Below, piece by piece: positions 8,420-17,280 of a stretch of 64,000 nt of DNA. The notes under the pieces were generated by a model. It worked only from the letters and a program-made list of their open reading frames with translations, was not told where the DNA came from and made no database searches. This DNA is from Frankia sp. RB7 (GTDB lineage: Bacteria > Pseudomonadota > Alphaproteobacteria > Rhizobiales > Xanthobacteraceae), in assembly GCA_030403585.1 (NCBI GenBank), contig JAUEPE010000010.1, forward strand, positions 104,685 to 168,684, written 5' to 3'. The translations under genes were made by a program, and so were the position numbers. Position 1 is the first letter of the stretch. Each line of letters begins with the position of its first letter.

Positions 8420-9456
8420 GCGACGGTCCTCGCACGCACGCTCATGTCCTCGGGCCGCCAGTTGAGGTGAACGGCCGCGCCTTCAGTCGGCTGCGGCTGA
8501 CCGTCATTCTGACGGATCACGATCGCCGAGCCGCATTCGCTCTCGCACTGGAACAGCCAGTGATTGCCCTGGAAGATGCGCGTCACGATCTTTGCGCCGA
8601 GGCCCGCATCGCCGAAGCCGATACGTTCAGGACGAATGCTGACGGTGACAGGACCGCTGAGCCCGGCCGGCGCCGGCGCGCTCCAGGAGCCCGCCACCAA
8701 CCGCGCCGGGGTCGCAATCCGATCAATCGTCCCGGCAAAATCGTTGGTCTTGCCTAAAAACTGCGAGACGAAGGCCGAGGCCGGCTTCTCATACGTCTGC
8801 TGCGGCGTGCCGATCTGCTCGATCTTGCCCTGGCTCATCACCACGATACGGTCGGACAGCGACATCGCTTCGTTCTGGTCGTGGGTGACCAGGATCGTGG
8901 TGGTGCCTATGGTGCGCTGAATCTGGCGCAGCTCGATCTGCATCTCTTCGCGCAGCTTTGCATCGAGGTTCGACAGCGGCTCGTCGAGCAGCAGCACGCT
9001 CGGCTTGATCACCAGCGCACGTGCCAGCGCCACGCGCTGCTGCTGGCCGCCAGACATGCGGCGCGGATGGCGGTCCTCGTAACCGGCGAGGCCCACCATT
9101 GCGAGCGCGGCACGGACGCGCTCGGCCCTGTCAGCGCGCGACACCTTGCGCATCTCCAAACCGAACGCGACGTTCTCCGCCGCAGTCATGTGCGGAAACA
9201 GCGCGTAGCTCTGGAACACGATGCCGAGCCCGCGCTTGGCCGGATGGATCGCGGTCAGGTCCTTGTCCTCCAGGCGGATCGCGCCGCGCGTGGGATCGAG
9301 GAAGCCCGCAATCATCTGCAACGTCGTGGTCTTGCCGCAGCCGGACGGGCCGAGGAAGGAGATGAACTCTCCCTTCCCCACCGACAGACTGAAGTCTTCG
9401 ACCACAGTCTGCGCGCCGAACTGCTTGGCGACCCCTTCGAGCTCAAGAAAGGCCAT
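8416..9456 (-). CDS. ABC transporter ATP-binding protein, PotA-like
   Basis: ATPase of 346 aa with Walker A GPSGCGKT, signature [14 protein letters not shown], Walker B VLLLDEPLSNLD and H-loop VTHDQ. A C-terminal TOBE-like region (VSIRPERIGF) is found in the PotA/MalK/CysA branch, where it binds regulators or substrates. It energises the permease pair encoded directly downstream. Its gene overlaps the PotB-like gene by 4 bp and starts 27 nt after the binding-protein gene. Confidence 0.92.
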   Translation of the reverse strand: MAFLELEGVAKQFGAQTVVEDFSLSVGKGEFISFLGPSGCGKTTTLQMIAGFLDPTRGAIRLEDKDLTAIHPAKRGLGIVFQSYALFPHMTAAENVAFGLEMRKVSRADRAERVRAALAMVGLAGYEDRHPRRMSGGQQQRVALARALVIKPSVLLLDEPLSNLDAKLREEMQIELRQIQRTIGTTTILVTHDQNEAMSLSDRIVVMSQGKIEQIGTPQQTYEKPASAFVSQFLGKTNDFAGTIDRIATPARLVAGSWSAPAPAGLSGPVTVSIRPERIGFGDAGLGAKIVTRIFQGNHWLFQCESECGSAIVIRQNDGQPQPTEGAAVHLNWRPEDMSVRARTVA

Positions 9457-9483
9457 ACGCTGTCTCCGCTACGGATGATCAGA

Positions 9484-10521
9484 TCAGCGCTCGACCTCGC
9501 GGTTCCAGCGCTTGGTCCACTCCTCGCGCTTGTCGTTGATGACCGTCCAGTCCGGATTATAGAGTTTTGCCGCGCGCTCGCCGATCGGGGCCATCTTGCC
9601 GAGCTCCGGCGGCACCACCAGCGATTTCAGCACCGGGCCGTAGCCATAGTCCTTCAACATCACGAGCTGGATCTTGGGATCGAGCAGCATCTTGACGAAG
9701 GTCGAAGCCAGCGGCGAGGCGTTGGGTTTAGCGATCGGACACGCCGTCGTCAGCAGCGTCGCGGCGCCTTCCTTCGGGTAGACGAAGTCAACGGGGAAGC
9801 CGGTATTGGCAAAGCTCTGTACGCGTCCCGTGCCCCACACCGCGATCACGGCCTGGCCGGACTGGAACAGCTCTGTCATCTTGCCCGGCGACGGCTCATA
9901 GGCGAGCACGTTCGGATTGATCTGCTCCTTGAAGATCTTGAAGCCCGAGTCGACGTTGGACTCGCCGCCGCCATTCATCTTCGACAGCATCACCAGCGCT
10001 TCGAGGCCATAGGTGTTGTTGATCGGCGGAATCACGAGCTGCTTGGCGTATTTCGTATCCTTCAGGTCATTCCACGAAGTCGGCGGCGCCCAGCCTTTCT
10101 CTGCGAACACCTTGGTGTTGTACATCAGACCGGTGGCGACGATGCCGATCGCAACCGCGCGATCGTCCTTGAAGCGCGCGGTGTCGTAGAGATCGGCGGC
10201 CGGCAAGCCATCGAGCTTGCCGCAAAAGCCGAGCTGGATCGCCTGGTACATCGGGCCGTCGTCGACGATGGCGACGTCGATCTGCTGATTGCCCTTCTGC
10301 GCCTGGAGTTTTGCCAGCGTGTCGGTGGAATTGCCGGCGACGTATTCGACCTTGACCCCGTTTTCCTTCTCGAAGGTCGGGATCACCTCGTCGCGGATGG
10401 TCTTCTCGAACGAGCCGCCATAGCCGGCGACATAGAGCGTCTTTTGCTGGGCCGAGACGGCCGTCGGGACGGCGATGAGCGCTGCGAAGCTGACCGCGGT
10501 CAGAAGGCGAAAAGTCTTCAT
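9484..10521 (-). CDS. Extracellular solute-binding protein, PotD-like
   Basis: Periplasmic binding protein of 345 aa with a clear Sec signal peptide (MKTFRLLTAVSFAALIA, cleavage near VSAQQ). The first beta strand YVAGYGGSFEKTIRDEVI matches family 1 spermidine/putrescine-type binding proteins. The ATG at 10521 places the signal peptide at the N-terminus; an in-frame upstream extension has no such signal and is rejected. It is the first gene of the minus-strand operon and faces the LysR gene, so its promoter region is shared with that regulator. Confidence 0.9.
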   Translation of the reverse strand: MKTFRLLTAVSFAALIAVPTAVSAQQKTLYVAGYGGSFEKTIRDEVIPTFEKENGVKVEYVAGNSTDTLAKLQAQKGNQQIDVAIVDDGPMYQAIQLGFCGKLDGLPAADLYDTARFKDDRAVAIGIVATGLMYNTKVFAEKGWAPPTSWNDLKDTKYAKQLVIPPINNTYGLEALVMLSKMNGGGESNVDSGFKIFKEQINPNVLAYEPSPGKMTELFQSGQAVIAVWGTGRVQSFANTGFPVDFVYPKEGAATLLTTACPIAKPNASPLASTFVKMLLDPKIQLVMLKDYGYGPVLKSLVVPPELGKMAPIGERAAKLYNPDWTVINDKREEWTKRWNREVER

Positions 10522-10795
10522 ATGGACCGATCTCCAATACCGGAATGAGGTGACGTGCCGACAAATCTCTGGCTGAAGCGCCTTCCGCATTTCCTTCCGC
10601 ACCGATCCTGATCCGATCAGGGCTCCGGCCCCTGCTCGGCAGGTTTTGGCGCGATCTGGAGGTTTGAACGCCTCCAAGCTGCCGAAAAAGCGGGCTGTCT
10701 CCAGCTCTGATGAAAAAGATTGCAAACCGGAGCTTCCATCGTCCAATGAATAATGGCACCCTCTGCATGCCTAAATGTTATGGATGGAAATAGGG
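10522..10795. promoter_or_regulatory. Divergent control region between binding protein and LysR genes
   Basis: A 274-bp gap separates the divergent starts of the ABC/amine-oxidase operon and its probable LysR regulator. This is the usual site for LysR binding. I could not pick a single convincing T-N11-A box or sigma-70 promoter by eye. Confidence 0.4.
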
Positions 10796-11695
10796 ATGGC
10801 GCGGATCAATTCGCGGCAGGTGGAGGCCTTCCGCGCGACGATGCTGACCGGCAGCGTCACCGAGGCGGCGGCGCTGATGACGGTCACGCAGCCCGCGGTC
10901 AGCCGGTTGCTGCGCGACCTCCAGGCGCTGTTGAAGATGGAGCTGTTCGAACGGCGCGGCACGGGCCTGGTGCCGACCGCGGCAGCGATGGCGCTCTATA
11001 CCGAAGTGGAGCGCTCCTTCGTCGGCCTCGAACGCATCACCGCCGCAGCCGAGGAAATTCGCGGCCGCCGCACCGGCTCACTGCGGATCGCAGCACTGCC
11101 GGCGCTGTCGAACGGCTATCTGCCGCGGCTCACCGGACACTTTCTGAAGGAGCGGCCCAACCTCAACCTCGCCTTCTTCGGCGTGATCTCGCCAATCGTG
11201 GTCGACTGGGTGCTGAACAATCAGTGTGACGTCGGCTTTGCCGAGGTGCCGATCGCGCATTCCGGCCTTCCGAGCCAAAGGCTGCCGGCGCCCGCGCGCG
11301 TGGCGGTGCTGCCGACGGGCCATCGCCTAACGGAAAAGGAAGTTTTGGAGCCCCGCGACTTCGAGGGCGAGACATTCATTTCGCTGTCGGCAGGCTCATC
11401 CAGCCGTCACCTCGTCGACCAGATCTTCCACCGCCACGATGTTCGCCGCGTGCTCCGGGTGGAGACCGCATTGTCCGAGATCATGTGCGGCATGGTCTCG
11501 TCGGGCCTTGGCGTCGCGATCTGCGATCCCTTCACCGCGCAGGAATTTTCCACCCGCGGTGTCGTCGTGCGCCGTTTCCTGCCGCGCATCGACTTCGAAT
11601 TCTCCGCGGTCTTTCCCGCACAACGCAGCCCCTCACCGGTGGCGCTGGATCTGGTCGAAACCATGCGGAAGTCGCTCGCGGAATTCGACGATTAG
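10796..11695 (+). CDS. LysR family transcriptional regulator
   Basis: Protein of 299 aa with an N-terminal winged helix-turn-helix (residues 1-60, SVTEAAALMTVTQPAVSRLLRD) and a C-terminal LysR effector domain. The ATG at 10796 gives the family-typical MARINSRQVEAF start; an in-frame ATG at 10775 would add seven residues. It is divergent from the ABC/amine-oxidase operon and likely controls it in response to the imported substrate or its product. This is inferred from arrangement only. Confidence 0.9.
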   Translation: MARINSRQVEAFRATMLTGSVTEAAALMTVTQPAVSRLLRDLQALLKMELFERRGTGLVPTAAAMALYTEVERSFVGLERITAAAEEIRGRRTGSLRIAALPALSNGYLPRLTGHFLKERPNLNLAFFGVISPIVVDWVLNNQCDVGFAEVPIAHSGLPSQRLPAPARVAVLPTGHRLTEKEVLEPRDFEGETFISLSAGSSSRHLVDQIFHRHDVRRVLRVETALSEIMCGMVSSGLGVAICDPFTAQEFSTRGVVVRRFLPRIDFEFSAVFPAQRSPSPVALDLVETMRKSLAEFDD

Positions 11696-11721
11696 ATTGA
11701 TAGTTTCGATTGCGGAGGGAG

Positions 11722-11850
11722 CCCCTCACCCCACCTTCTCCCTGTAAGAACGGGGCGAGGGAGTGAGAGAGCGGTGCGTGCCTCGCTTTCAACCTCTCCC
11801 CGCCCTTTTGCGGGGAGAGGTCGGATCGCGCAAGCGATCCGGGTGAGGGG
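11722..11850. repeat. Palindromic intergenic repeat, family A copy 1
   Basis: The stretch carries CCCTCACCC / GGGTGAGGG ends and an inner hairpin ACCTCTCCCCGCCC-TTTT-GCGGGGAGAGGT. Related arrays occur at 31951-32079 and 46801-46940. It lies between the convergent ends of the LysR gene and the amidohydrolase gene, where it could also act as a bidirectional transcript end. Such repeats are common between genes in this bacterial group. Confidence 0.75.
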
Positions 11851-11914
11851 CAAGGGCACCGCGTTGCCGCGCGCGAACGCCCATCCGATTCTTAAAGTCA
11901 GTTACGGTGAAGCC

Positions 11915-13288
11915 TTAACCGTTGAACGCGGCCTGCGCCTCCGGCAGGTCCCAGATCTTGCCGATCGCGGCGGTGCCTGCCGCCGTGATCGCCGCTTCAT
12001 CCGCGCCGCGATAGCGTCCCTCGTCGACCAGCACGCGGCCGTCGACCATGACCTGATCGATATTGGCGCGGTTGGCGAGCGCGATCAGCGCGCGGCGCGG
12101 GTCGAACAGCGGCTGAAGATGCGGATGGGTGAGATCGACCACGGTGAGATCGGCGGTCGCGCCCGGCTCGATGCGGCCGAGATCGGGCCGCTTGATGACG
12201 TCGGCGGCAATAGCCGTGTTCGCCTCGATCAGTTCGGGCGAGTTCGCGACATCGGCGCGCTGGGACGTGATCTTGGAGATCAGCGACGCCGCATTGAGCT
12301 CGCCAAGCAGGTCCATGTTGTAGCCGTCGGTGCCGACCACCGTACGCACGCCGTGCTCGGCAAAGCGGCTGAATGCCGCCGTCACGCCAGCGCGCGCGAA
12401 CACGCGGGGGCAATTCAGCACCGTCATGCCGCGCGCGGCCATCAGCTTCAGATCGTCGTCGCTGCTGAACATGCAGTGCGCCGCCATCAGGTCGGGCGCC
12501 AGCAGGCCGAGCCAATCCAGATACTCCGCCGGCGTGCGGCCGCCATAGCGCTTGCCGATGGTCTCGACCTCGGCACGGCTCTGCGCCATGTGCGTCGTAA
12601 TCGGCACGCCGAGCTCGCGCGCCCGCGTGGCGCAGGCCTTCAGCAGATCGGGGCCGCAGGTGTCGGTGGCATGCGGGCTCATCGCGAGGCTGATGCGGCC
12701 GTCGCCGCGATTGTTCCAACGCTGATAGAGCGCATCCCATGTCGCCATGTCGGCGTTGCCGTCATCGCCGGAATATTGCACGATGCCGTCCGGGCCAGCC
12801 TTGGCGTCTGACGTCGAGAACAGATAGGGCGCGCCGTAGAAGCGGATGCCCATCTCCTCCGCCGCGTCGAACATCTCAGGGATCGAATTCCTGAACGGCT
12901 CCATCACCGTGGTGGCGCCGCCCTTGAGGAGCTGGAGGATGCCGAGCCGGGCGACGGCGAGGCGCTCTTCGGCCGACAGAATATCTGCGCCGCGCTTGGT
13001 CAGCGGCAGCAGCACCGTATAGACGATGCTCTGGTTGTTCTTGCGGCCGTTGCCGTCTTCGCTGTGGCTGCGTGCAACGGCCTCGCTGAAGCAGTGATTG
13101 TGCAGGTTGAGAAGGCCTGGCAGGACGAAGCGGCCGGGACGATCGTAGACCTCATCGGCGCTAGGCTTATCGCGCATGACAGCGGCGATCTTCTTGCCTT
13201 CAACGAGAACCCAATGGTCACGCAACACATCCTGCGCGCCGTCTTTGCGTGACAGCACATAGCTGCCGAAGATTGCCGTGGTGCTCAT
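11915..13288 (-). CDS. Amidohydrolase family protein, TRZ/ATZ-type
   Basis: Metal-dependent hydrolase of 457 aa with the TIM-barrel metal motifs of subtype III amidohydrolases: NLHNH, SPHA, THMAQ, AHCMF and GTDGYN. Relatives deaminate purines, S-adenosylhomocysteine or triazines, or hydrolyse cyclic amides. The usual deaminase HxAE motif reads HMAQ here, so a classical adenosine-type deaminase is less likely. The ATG at 13288 overlaps the upstream binding-protein stop by 4 bp. It is the last gene of a nine-gene operon with a racemase, a deacetylase-like protein and a carbamoylase-like protein, which fits a role in opening or trimming a cyclic nitrogen compound. Confidence 0.85.
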   Translation of the reverse strand: MSTTAIFGSYVLSRKDGAQDVLRDHWVLVEGKKIAAVMRDKPSADEVYDRPGRFVLPGLLNLHNHCFSEAVARSHSEDGNGRKNNQSIVYTVLLPLTKRGADILSAEERLAVARLGILQLLKGGATTVMEPFRNSIPEMFDAAEEMGIRFYGAPYLFSTSDAKAGPDGIVQYSGDDGNADMATWDALYQRWNNRGDGRISLAMSPHATDTCGPDLLKACATRARELGVPITTHMAQSRAEVETIGKRYGGRTPAEYLDWLGLLAPDLMAAHCMFSSDDDLKLMAARGMTVLNCPRVFARAGVTAAFSRFAEHGVRTVVGTDGYNMDLLGELNAASLISKITSQRADVANSPELIEANTAIAADVIKRPDLGRIEPGATADLTVVDLTHPHLQPLFDPRRALIALANRANIDQVMVDGRVLVDEGRYRGADEAAITAAGTAAIGKIWDLPEAQAAFNG

Positions 13289-14868
13289 GCGGGGCGTACG
13301 TTCCAGAAGACGGCGGTGCCGTCGAGAATGCCGGTGATGGCTTTGCGATAGGCGGTCGGCTGCTTGTACAGGCCGATCGGAATATAGGGGATTTCCTCGA
13401 AGGCGACTGCCTGGATCTCGCGGCAGATGCGCTGCTGCTCGGCGAGTTCGGACGCCGCCAGCCATTGGCTGCGCAAGGGCCCCATCTTCTCGCTCGCATA
13501 CCAGCCGGCGACCTTGCCCTCGCCGCGAATATTGGAGTTGCCGGCGGGGTTGAGCCAGTCGATGCCCTGCCAATTGCCGACCGCAGCACTCCAGCCGCCC
13601 TGCCCGATCGGGTCCTTCTTGAGCTGGCGCTGCAACACCACGGCGAAATCGAGCCCGGCATATTCGACGTTCATGCCGGCCTTGCGCAGGCTATCGACGG
13701 CGATCTCGCCGAGCGGCTTCTGCGCCAGCGAATTGGTGGGGACGAGCACCACGATCTTCTCGCCATTGTAGCCGACGGCCTTCAAATCGACCTTGACCTT
13801 GGCGTAGTTGCGCGGACCGCGGAACACGTCGAGGCCGACCTCGCTCGCCATCGGCGTTCCCGGCGCGAAGAAGCCGATCGGCGAGACCTGGAACGCCGGG
13901 TCGGTACCGGCGACGGCGGTCATGAAAGCGGACTGGTCGATCGCGCCGAGCAACGCGCGGCGAACGGCCGGATTATCGAACGGCGGCTGCAGATGATTGA
14001 GGCGCAGCATGCAGGCGTAGCCGCGGGGGTCGAGGATGCGCGTGTCGATGTCGCCGGCGGCCTTGATGATCGGCAACAGATCGTGCGGCGTGGTCTCCTG
14101 CCAGTCCTGCTCGCCGGTCTGGAGCGCGGCAACGCCGGTGCCGGCATCGGGCGTGGTAGTCCAGACCACGCGGTCGTAGTGAACGATCTTCGGTCCCGCG
14201 GTCCAATCCGGCTTGCCGTCGGTGCGGGGCTGGTAGCGCTCGAATTTGGCATAGGCGTTGCGGGCGCCCTGCACGCGCTCGTCGGCGAGGTAGCGGAACG
14301 GGCCGCTGCCGATGACTTCGGTCAGTGGCTTGAACGGGTCCTGGCTCGCCAGCCGCTCCGGCATTATGAAGCACGGATTGATCGCGGCCTTGCCGAGCGC
14401 CTGCGGCAGCAACGGGAATGGGCGCTTGAGGCGGAAGCGGATGGTGCGGTCGTCCGCAGCCGAGAGTTCGGCAGTCGCCTCCATCAGCTCGCCGCCGAAG
14501 CCGTCGCGTGCCGCCCAGCGGCGGATGCTGGCGACGCAATCGCGCGCGAGGACACGCTCGCCGTCGTGCCAGAACAGGCCGTCGCGCAGAGTGAGGTCCC
14601 ATTGCAGGCCGTCGCCGGAGATGGCCTGGCCCGACAGCATCTGCGGCGAGACCTGGAGCGAGGAGCTCATGCCGTACAGCGTGTCGTAGACCATGAAGCC
14701 GTGGTTTCGCGACACCTGCGCGGTCGAGTAGATGGGATCAACGAAGGCGAGATCGATCACGGGGATGAAGCGCAGCGTGGACTGCGATTCGGCACGCACG
14801 ATGCCCGGCAACGACAGCGCCGGCACTGTTGCGGCGGCCTTGAGGAGCGAGCGGCGGGAGATAGGCAT
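13285..14868 (-). CDS. ABC transporter substrate-binding protein, family 5 (DppA/OppA type)
   Basis: Periplasmic binding protein of 527 aa with a Tat-like leader (MPISRRSLLKAAATVPALSL, cleavage near VRAES). The SBP_bac_5 fold shows in the middle region (VIGSGPFRYL). Family members bind peptides, nickel or other small solutes and normally pair with DppBCDF-type permeases. No such permease or ATPase is in this window, so this is an orphan binding protein. It may feed a distant importer or serve as a sensor. Its stop overlaps the amidohydrolase start by 4 bp. Confidence 0.88.
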   Translation of the reverse strand: MPISRRSLLKAAATVPALSLPGIVRAESQSTLRFIPVIDLAFVDPIYSTAQVSRNHGFMVYDTLYGMSSSLQVSPQMLSGQAISGDGLQWDLTLRDGLFWHDGERVLARDCVASIRRWAARDGFGGELMEATAELSAADDRTIRFRLKRPFPLLPQALGKAAINPCFIMPERLASQDPFKPLTEVIGSGPFRYLADERVQGARNAYAKFERYQPRTDGKPDWTAGPKIVHYDRVVWTTTPDAGTGVAALQTGEQDWQETTPHDLLPIIKAAGDIDTRILDPRGYACMLRLNHLQPPFDNPAVRRALLGAIDQSAFMTAVAGTDPAFQVSPIGFFAPGTPMASEVGLDVFRGPRNYAKVKVDLKAVGYNGEKIVVLVPTNSLAQKPLGEIAVDSLRKAGMNVEYAGLDFAVVLQRQLKKDPIGQGGWSAAVGNWQGIDWLNPAGNSNIRGEGKVAGWYASEKMGPLRSQWLAASELAEQQRICREIQAVAFEEIPYIPIGLYKQPTAYRKAITGILDGTAVFWNVRPA

Positions 14869-14892
14869 TACGAGAGGCTCCTGAAGGGTATC

Positions 14893-15543
14893 TTACGTGT
14901 TCAACAAGACGGCGCCGATCGCAGCCGCGACCGCCTGCTGCGCCGGCTCAATCACGGGCACGCCGATCGCCTCCGCAATCGCCGCGCGATGCGAGGCCAT
15001 GCCGGCGCAGCCCATCACCACGACATCGGCGCGACATTGCGTGACCAGCGCGCGGCCGGCATCGATCAACCGGCCGCGGATGTCGGCGCCCGCAGTTTCG
15101 GCCGCACTCGCACCGACCGACCAGCTGCCGGCATATCGGCTGTCGACGCCCATCACCCGCGCCATGCGCTGCTGACGGCGGATGCTCGATGGCGACAGTG
15201 CGATGATTCCGAAGCGCTCGCCCAGCATCAGCGCGCGAAAGATGCCGCATTCCGCGATGCCGAGCACGGGACGTCTGCCCACCGCCTCGCGCACCGCATG
15301 CAAGCCGGGATCGCTGAAGCAGGCGAGCACGAAGGCATCGGCATTGTCGCGCGAGACTCGGTTGACCAGCGGCATCACCACGCTGTCGGCATCGCGCTGC
15401 GAGCTGATGCCGGGCGGTCCCTCGGCAAGGCCGACCACCTCGATCTCCGGCCCACCGGCGATGCGCAGCGGCGCGACGGCGTCATCGATCGCCGCCGTCA
15501 CCGATGCCGAGGAGTTGGGGTTGATGACGAGGATGCGGGTCAT
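14893..15543 (-). CDS. Hydantoin/Asp/Glu racemase family protein
   Basis: Protein of 216 aa beginning MTRILVINPNSS, the typical start of hydantoin and allantoin racemases. Two conserved cysteines that would serve as the acid/base pair lie in LACFSDPG and VMGCAGMASH. Cofactor-independent racemases of this family invert hydantoins, allantoin, Asp or Glu. It lies 8 nt after the deacetylase gene and 24 nt before the family-5 binding protein gene. With a carbamoylase-like and an amidohydrolase gene in the same operon, a cyclic ureide or hydantoin substrate is plausible. Confidence 0.87.
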   Translation of the reverse strand: MTRILVINPNSSASVTAAIDDAVAPLRIAGGPEIEVVGLAEGPPGISSQRDADSVVMPLVNRVSRDNADAFVLACFSDPGLHAVREAVGRRPVLGIAECGIFRALMLGERFGIIALSPSSIRRQQRMARVMGVDSRYAGSWSVGASAAETAGADIRGRLIDAGRALVTQCRADVVVMGCAGMASHRAAIAEAIGVPVIEPAQQAVAAAIGAVLLNT

Positions 15544-15551
15544 GGCACTAC

Positions 15552-16436
15552 CTAGCGGTTACCGGCCTCATGGCGCAGGAAGTTTTCCGCGATCTTCTCG
15601 CCGGTGGTGATCCAGACGTCCGGACAGGATTTTGCGTAGGTCAGAAACTCGCGCAGCAGGCGCAGCCGCATCGGACGGCCGCTGCATTGCGGATGCAGCA
15701 CCGTCGTCACCATTGCGCCCCAGTCCCTGGTTTCGTCGAGCTCGTCCTTCCAGATCGAGAGCACGTGTTCCTTCGGGAAGATCGAGCGCGGGCTGAAGCG
15801 CGCCGAGAGGCCGTGCATCCAGTCGTCATAGCTCGCCGTCACCGGCAGCTCGATCGTGCCGGGCTTGCCGTCGGCGAGACGATGACGGTAGGGCCGCACA
15901 TCGTCGCGGAACGAGGAGGTGTAGACGATGCCGTGGCGCACGAGCGCGACGCGCAGTTCCTCGGTGAACTCGCCGTAGGGCGCGCGATAGCCGGTCGGCT
16001 TGACGCCGAGCCGCCGCTTCAGCGCCTCGAAACCGCGCTCCAGCTCCTCCTCGATCCAGGGATCGCCGGGATCGGGCAGCAAATGGTGATAGCCGTGATG
16101 GCCGATCTCGTGGCCGGCCTTGAGGATCGACTCCGCCATCGCCGGATGCGCATCGACCGACCAGCCCGTGACGAAGAAGGTTGCCTTGAGGTCGAGCTGG
16201 TCGAGCAGCTCGAGCAATTTCGGCGTGCCGACGCGCGCCTCGTAGCCGCCGTAGCTCATGGTGATCAGCCGCTGAGCATGCACTGCGTCCTTGCTGGTCC
16301 ACGCGCTCTCGGCGTCGACGTCGAAGGACAGGAACATCGCCGATCTGTACGGCTTGGGCCAGGGATATTCCGGCGCCGGATCTGCGGTGTTGGCTGGGGT
16401 GAGCGGGATGCTCTGGAGTGCCTTACTGTCCAGCAT
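15552..16436 (-). CDS. Polysaccharide deacetylase (NodB/CE4) family protein, PuuE-like
   Basis: Protein of 294 aa with the CE4 metal-site motifs: SFDVDAES (motif 1 Asp), HEIGHHGYHH (motif 2 His pair), RAPYG (motif 3) and a C-terminal TVLHPQ His. It has no signal peptide, so it is cytoplasmic. That sets it apart from cell-wall deacetylases and is shared with PuuE-type allantoinases and related cyclic-imide hydrolases. The operon context with a racemase and a carbamoylase supports action on a small nitrogen ring. The start overlaps the end of the upstream binding-protein gene by 14 bp. Confidence 0.86.
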   Translation of the reverse strand: MLDSKALQSIPLTPANTADPAPEYPWPKPYRSAMFLSFDVDAESAWTSKDAVHAQRLITMSYGGYEARVGTPKLLELLDQLDLKATFFVTGWSVDAHPAMAESILKAGHEIGHHGYHHLLPDPGDPWIEEELERGFEALKRRLGVKPTGYRAPYGEFTEELRVALVRHGIVYTSSFRDDVRPYRHRLADGKPGTIELPVTASYDDWMHGLSARFSPRSIFPKEHVLSIWKDELDETRDWGAMVTTVLHPQCSGRPMRLRLLREFLTYAKSCPDVWITTGEKIAENFLRHEAGNR

Positions 16437-17253
16437 TGAGGGTCGCCTTTTCGAGTGCGTTGTCGCTCAGTTTCCACTTCGCAAGCAGGGTCTTGTAGGT
16501 GCCGTCGGCAATCAGCGCGTCGACCGCCTCCAGCATGGCCTGCTGAAGCGCCTTTTCCTTGACCGGCAGCGCGATGCCGGTGAATTGCCGCGAGATGGGC
16601 GCGCCGACCGGCGCATACGCGCCGGGCTCGAGGTCCATGATGTAAGGCAGCGTCTCGTTGCCCTGCACCGCGGCGTCGATGCGGCCCTGCTTGAGCTGGG
16701 TGCGGGCATCGGCGGAGCCGTCGGTGCCGACGAAAACGATCGGAGTGCTGCCGCAGTTCTTCTCGCTCCAGGCTGCGATCTCGGTCGGAAACTTGGTGCG
16801 GCGGCTGGCGCCGACCTTCTTGCCGCAGAGCGCGACCATGTCCTTGAACTCGGCCGCACGCGACTGCTGCACGAAGAAGTTCGGACCGCTTTTGAGATAG
16901 TCGATGAAGCTCGCCGTCTCATGCCGGCTGGCGTAATCCGAAAAACCCGACAGGATCGCATCGACGCGGCCGGTCGCAATCGACGGCATGAACTCGGCAA
17001 AGCTCGTCTCCTGCCAGTCGATCTTGACGCCGAGCTTGCGACCGATCGCTTCGCCGAGATCGATGTCGAAACCGGACAGCGCGTTGGTGGCGGGATCGCG
17101 GAACTCCATCGGCGGATAGTTCGGCACCAGCCCGACCTTGATGCTGCCGCGCTTGGCGATGTCCGGTGGCAACTCGATCGCCCAAGCCTTAACACTTGGA
17201 GCCGACACAGTCATGGCACCCAAAAGCGCCGCCGCAACCAAAACTCTCTTCAT
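16423..17253 (-). CDS. Amino acid ABC transporter substrate-binding protein (family 3), copy A
   Basis: Periplasmic protein of 276 aa with a signal peptide (MKRVLVAAALLGAMTVSAPS) and the family 3 pattern PPMEFRDPATNALSGFDIDLGEAIG near the N-terminus. I prefer the ATG at 17253 because it starts the signal peptide; an in-frame ATG at 17274 would add seven residues. It follows the ATPase gene and is related to the second binding protein at 18896-19723. Both probably serve the single permease/ATPase of the operon. Confidence 0.88.
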   Translation of the reverse strand: MKRVLVAAALLGAMTVSAPSVKAWAIELPPDIAKRGSIKVGLVPNYPPMEFRDPATNALSGFDIDLGEAIGRKLGVKIDWQETSFAEFMPSIATGRVDAILSGFSDYASRHETASFIDYLKSGPNFFVQQSRAAEFKDMVALCGKKVGASRRTKFPTEIAAWSEKNCGSTPIVFVGTDGSADARTQLKQGRIDAAVQGNETLPYIMDLEPGAYAPVGAPISRQFTGIALPVKEKALQQAMLEAVDALIADGTYKTLLAKWKLSDNALEKATLNAGQ

Positions 17254-17280
17254 CAACACGCCCCCGATTTCCATTTGTGC

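Noticed and set aside
13249..15555. A 768-codon plus-strand open frame
   Set aside because: It lies opposite the family-5 binding protein and racemase genes, which have signal peptide and catalytic motifs. The antisense translation has no recognisable domain.
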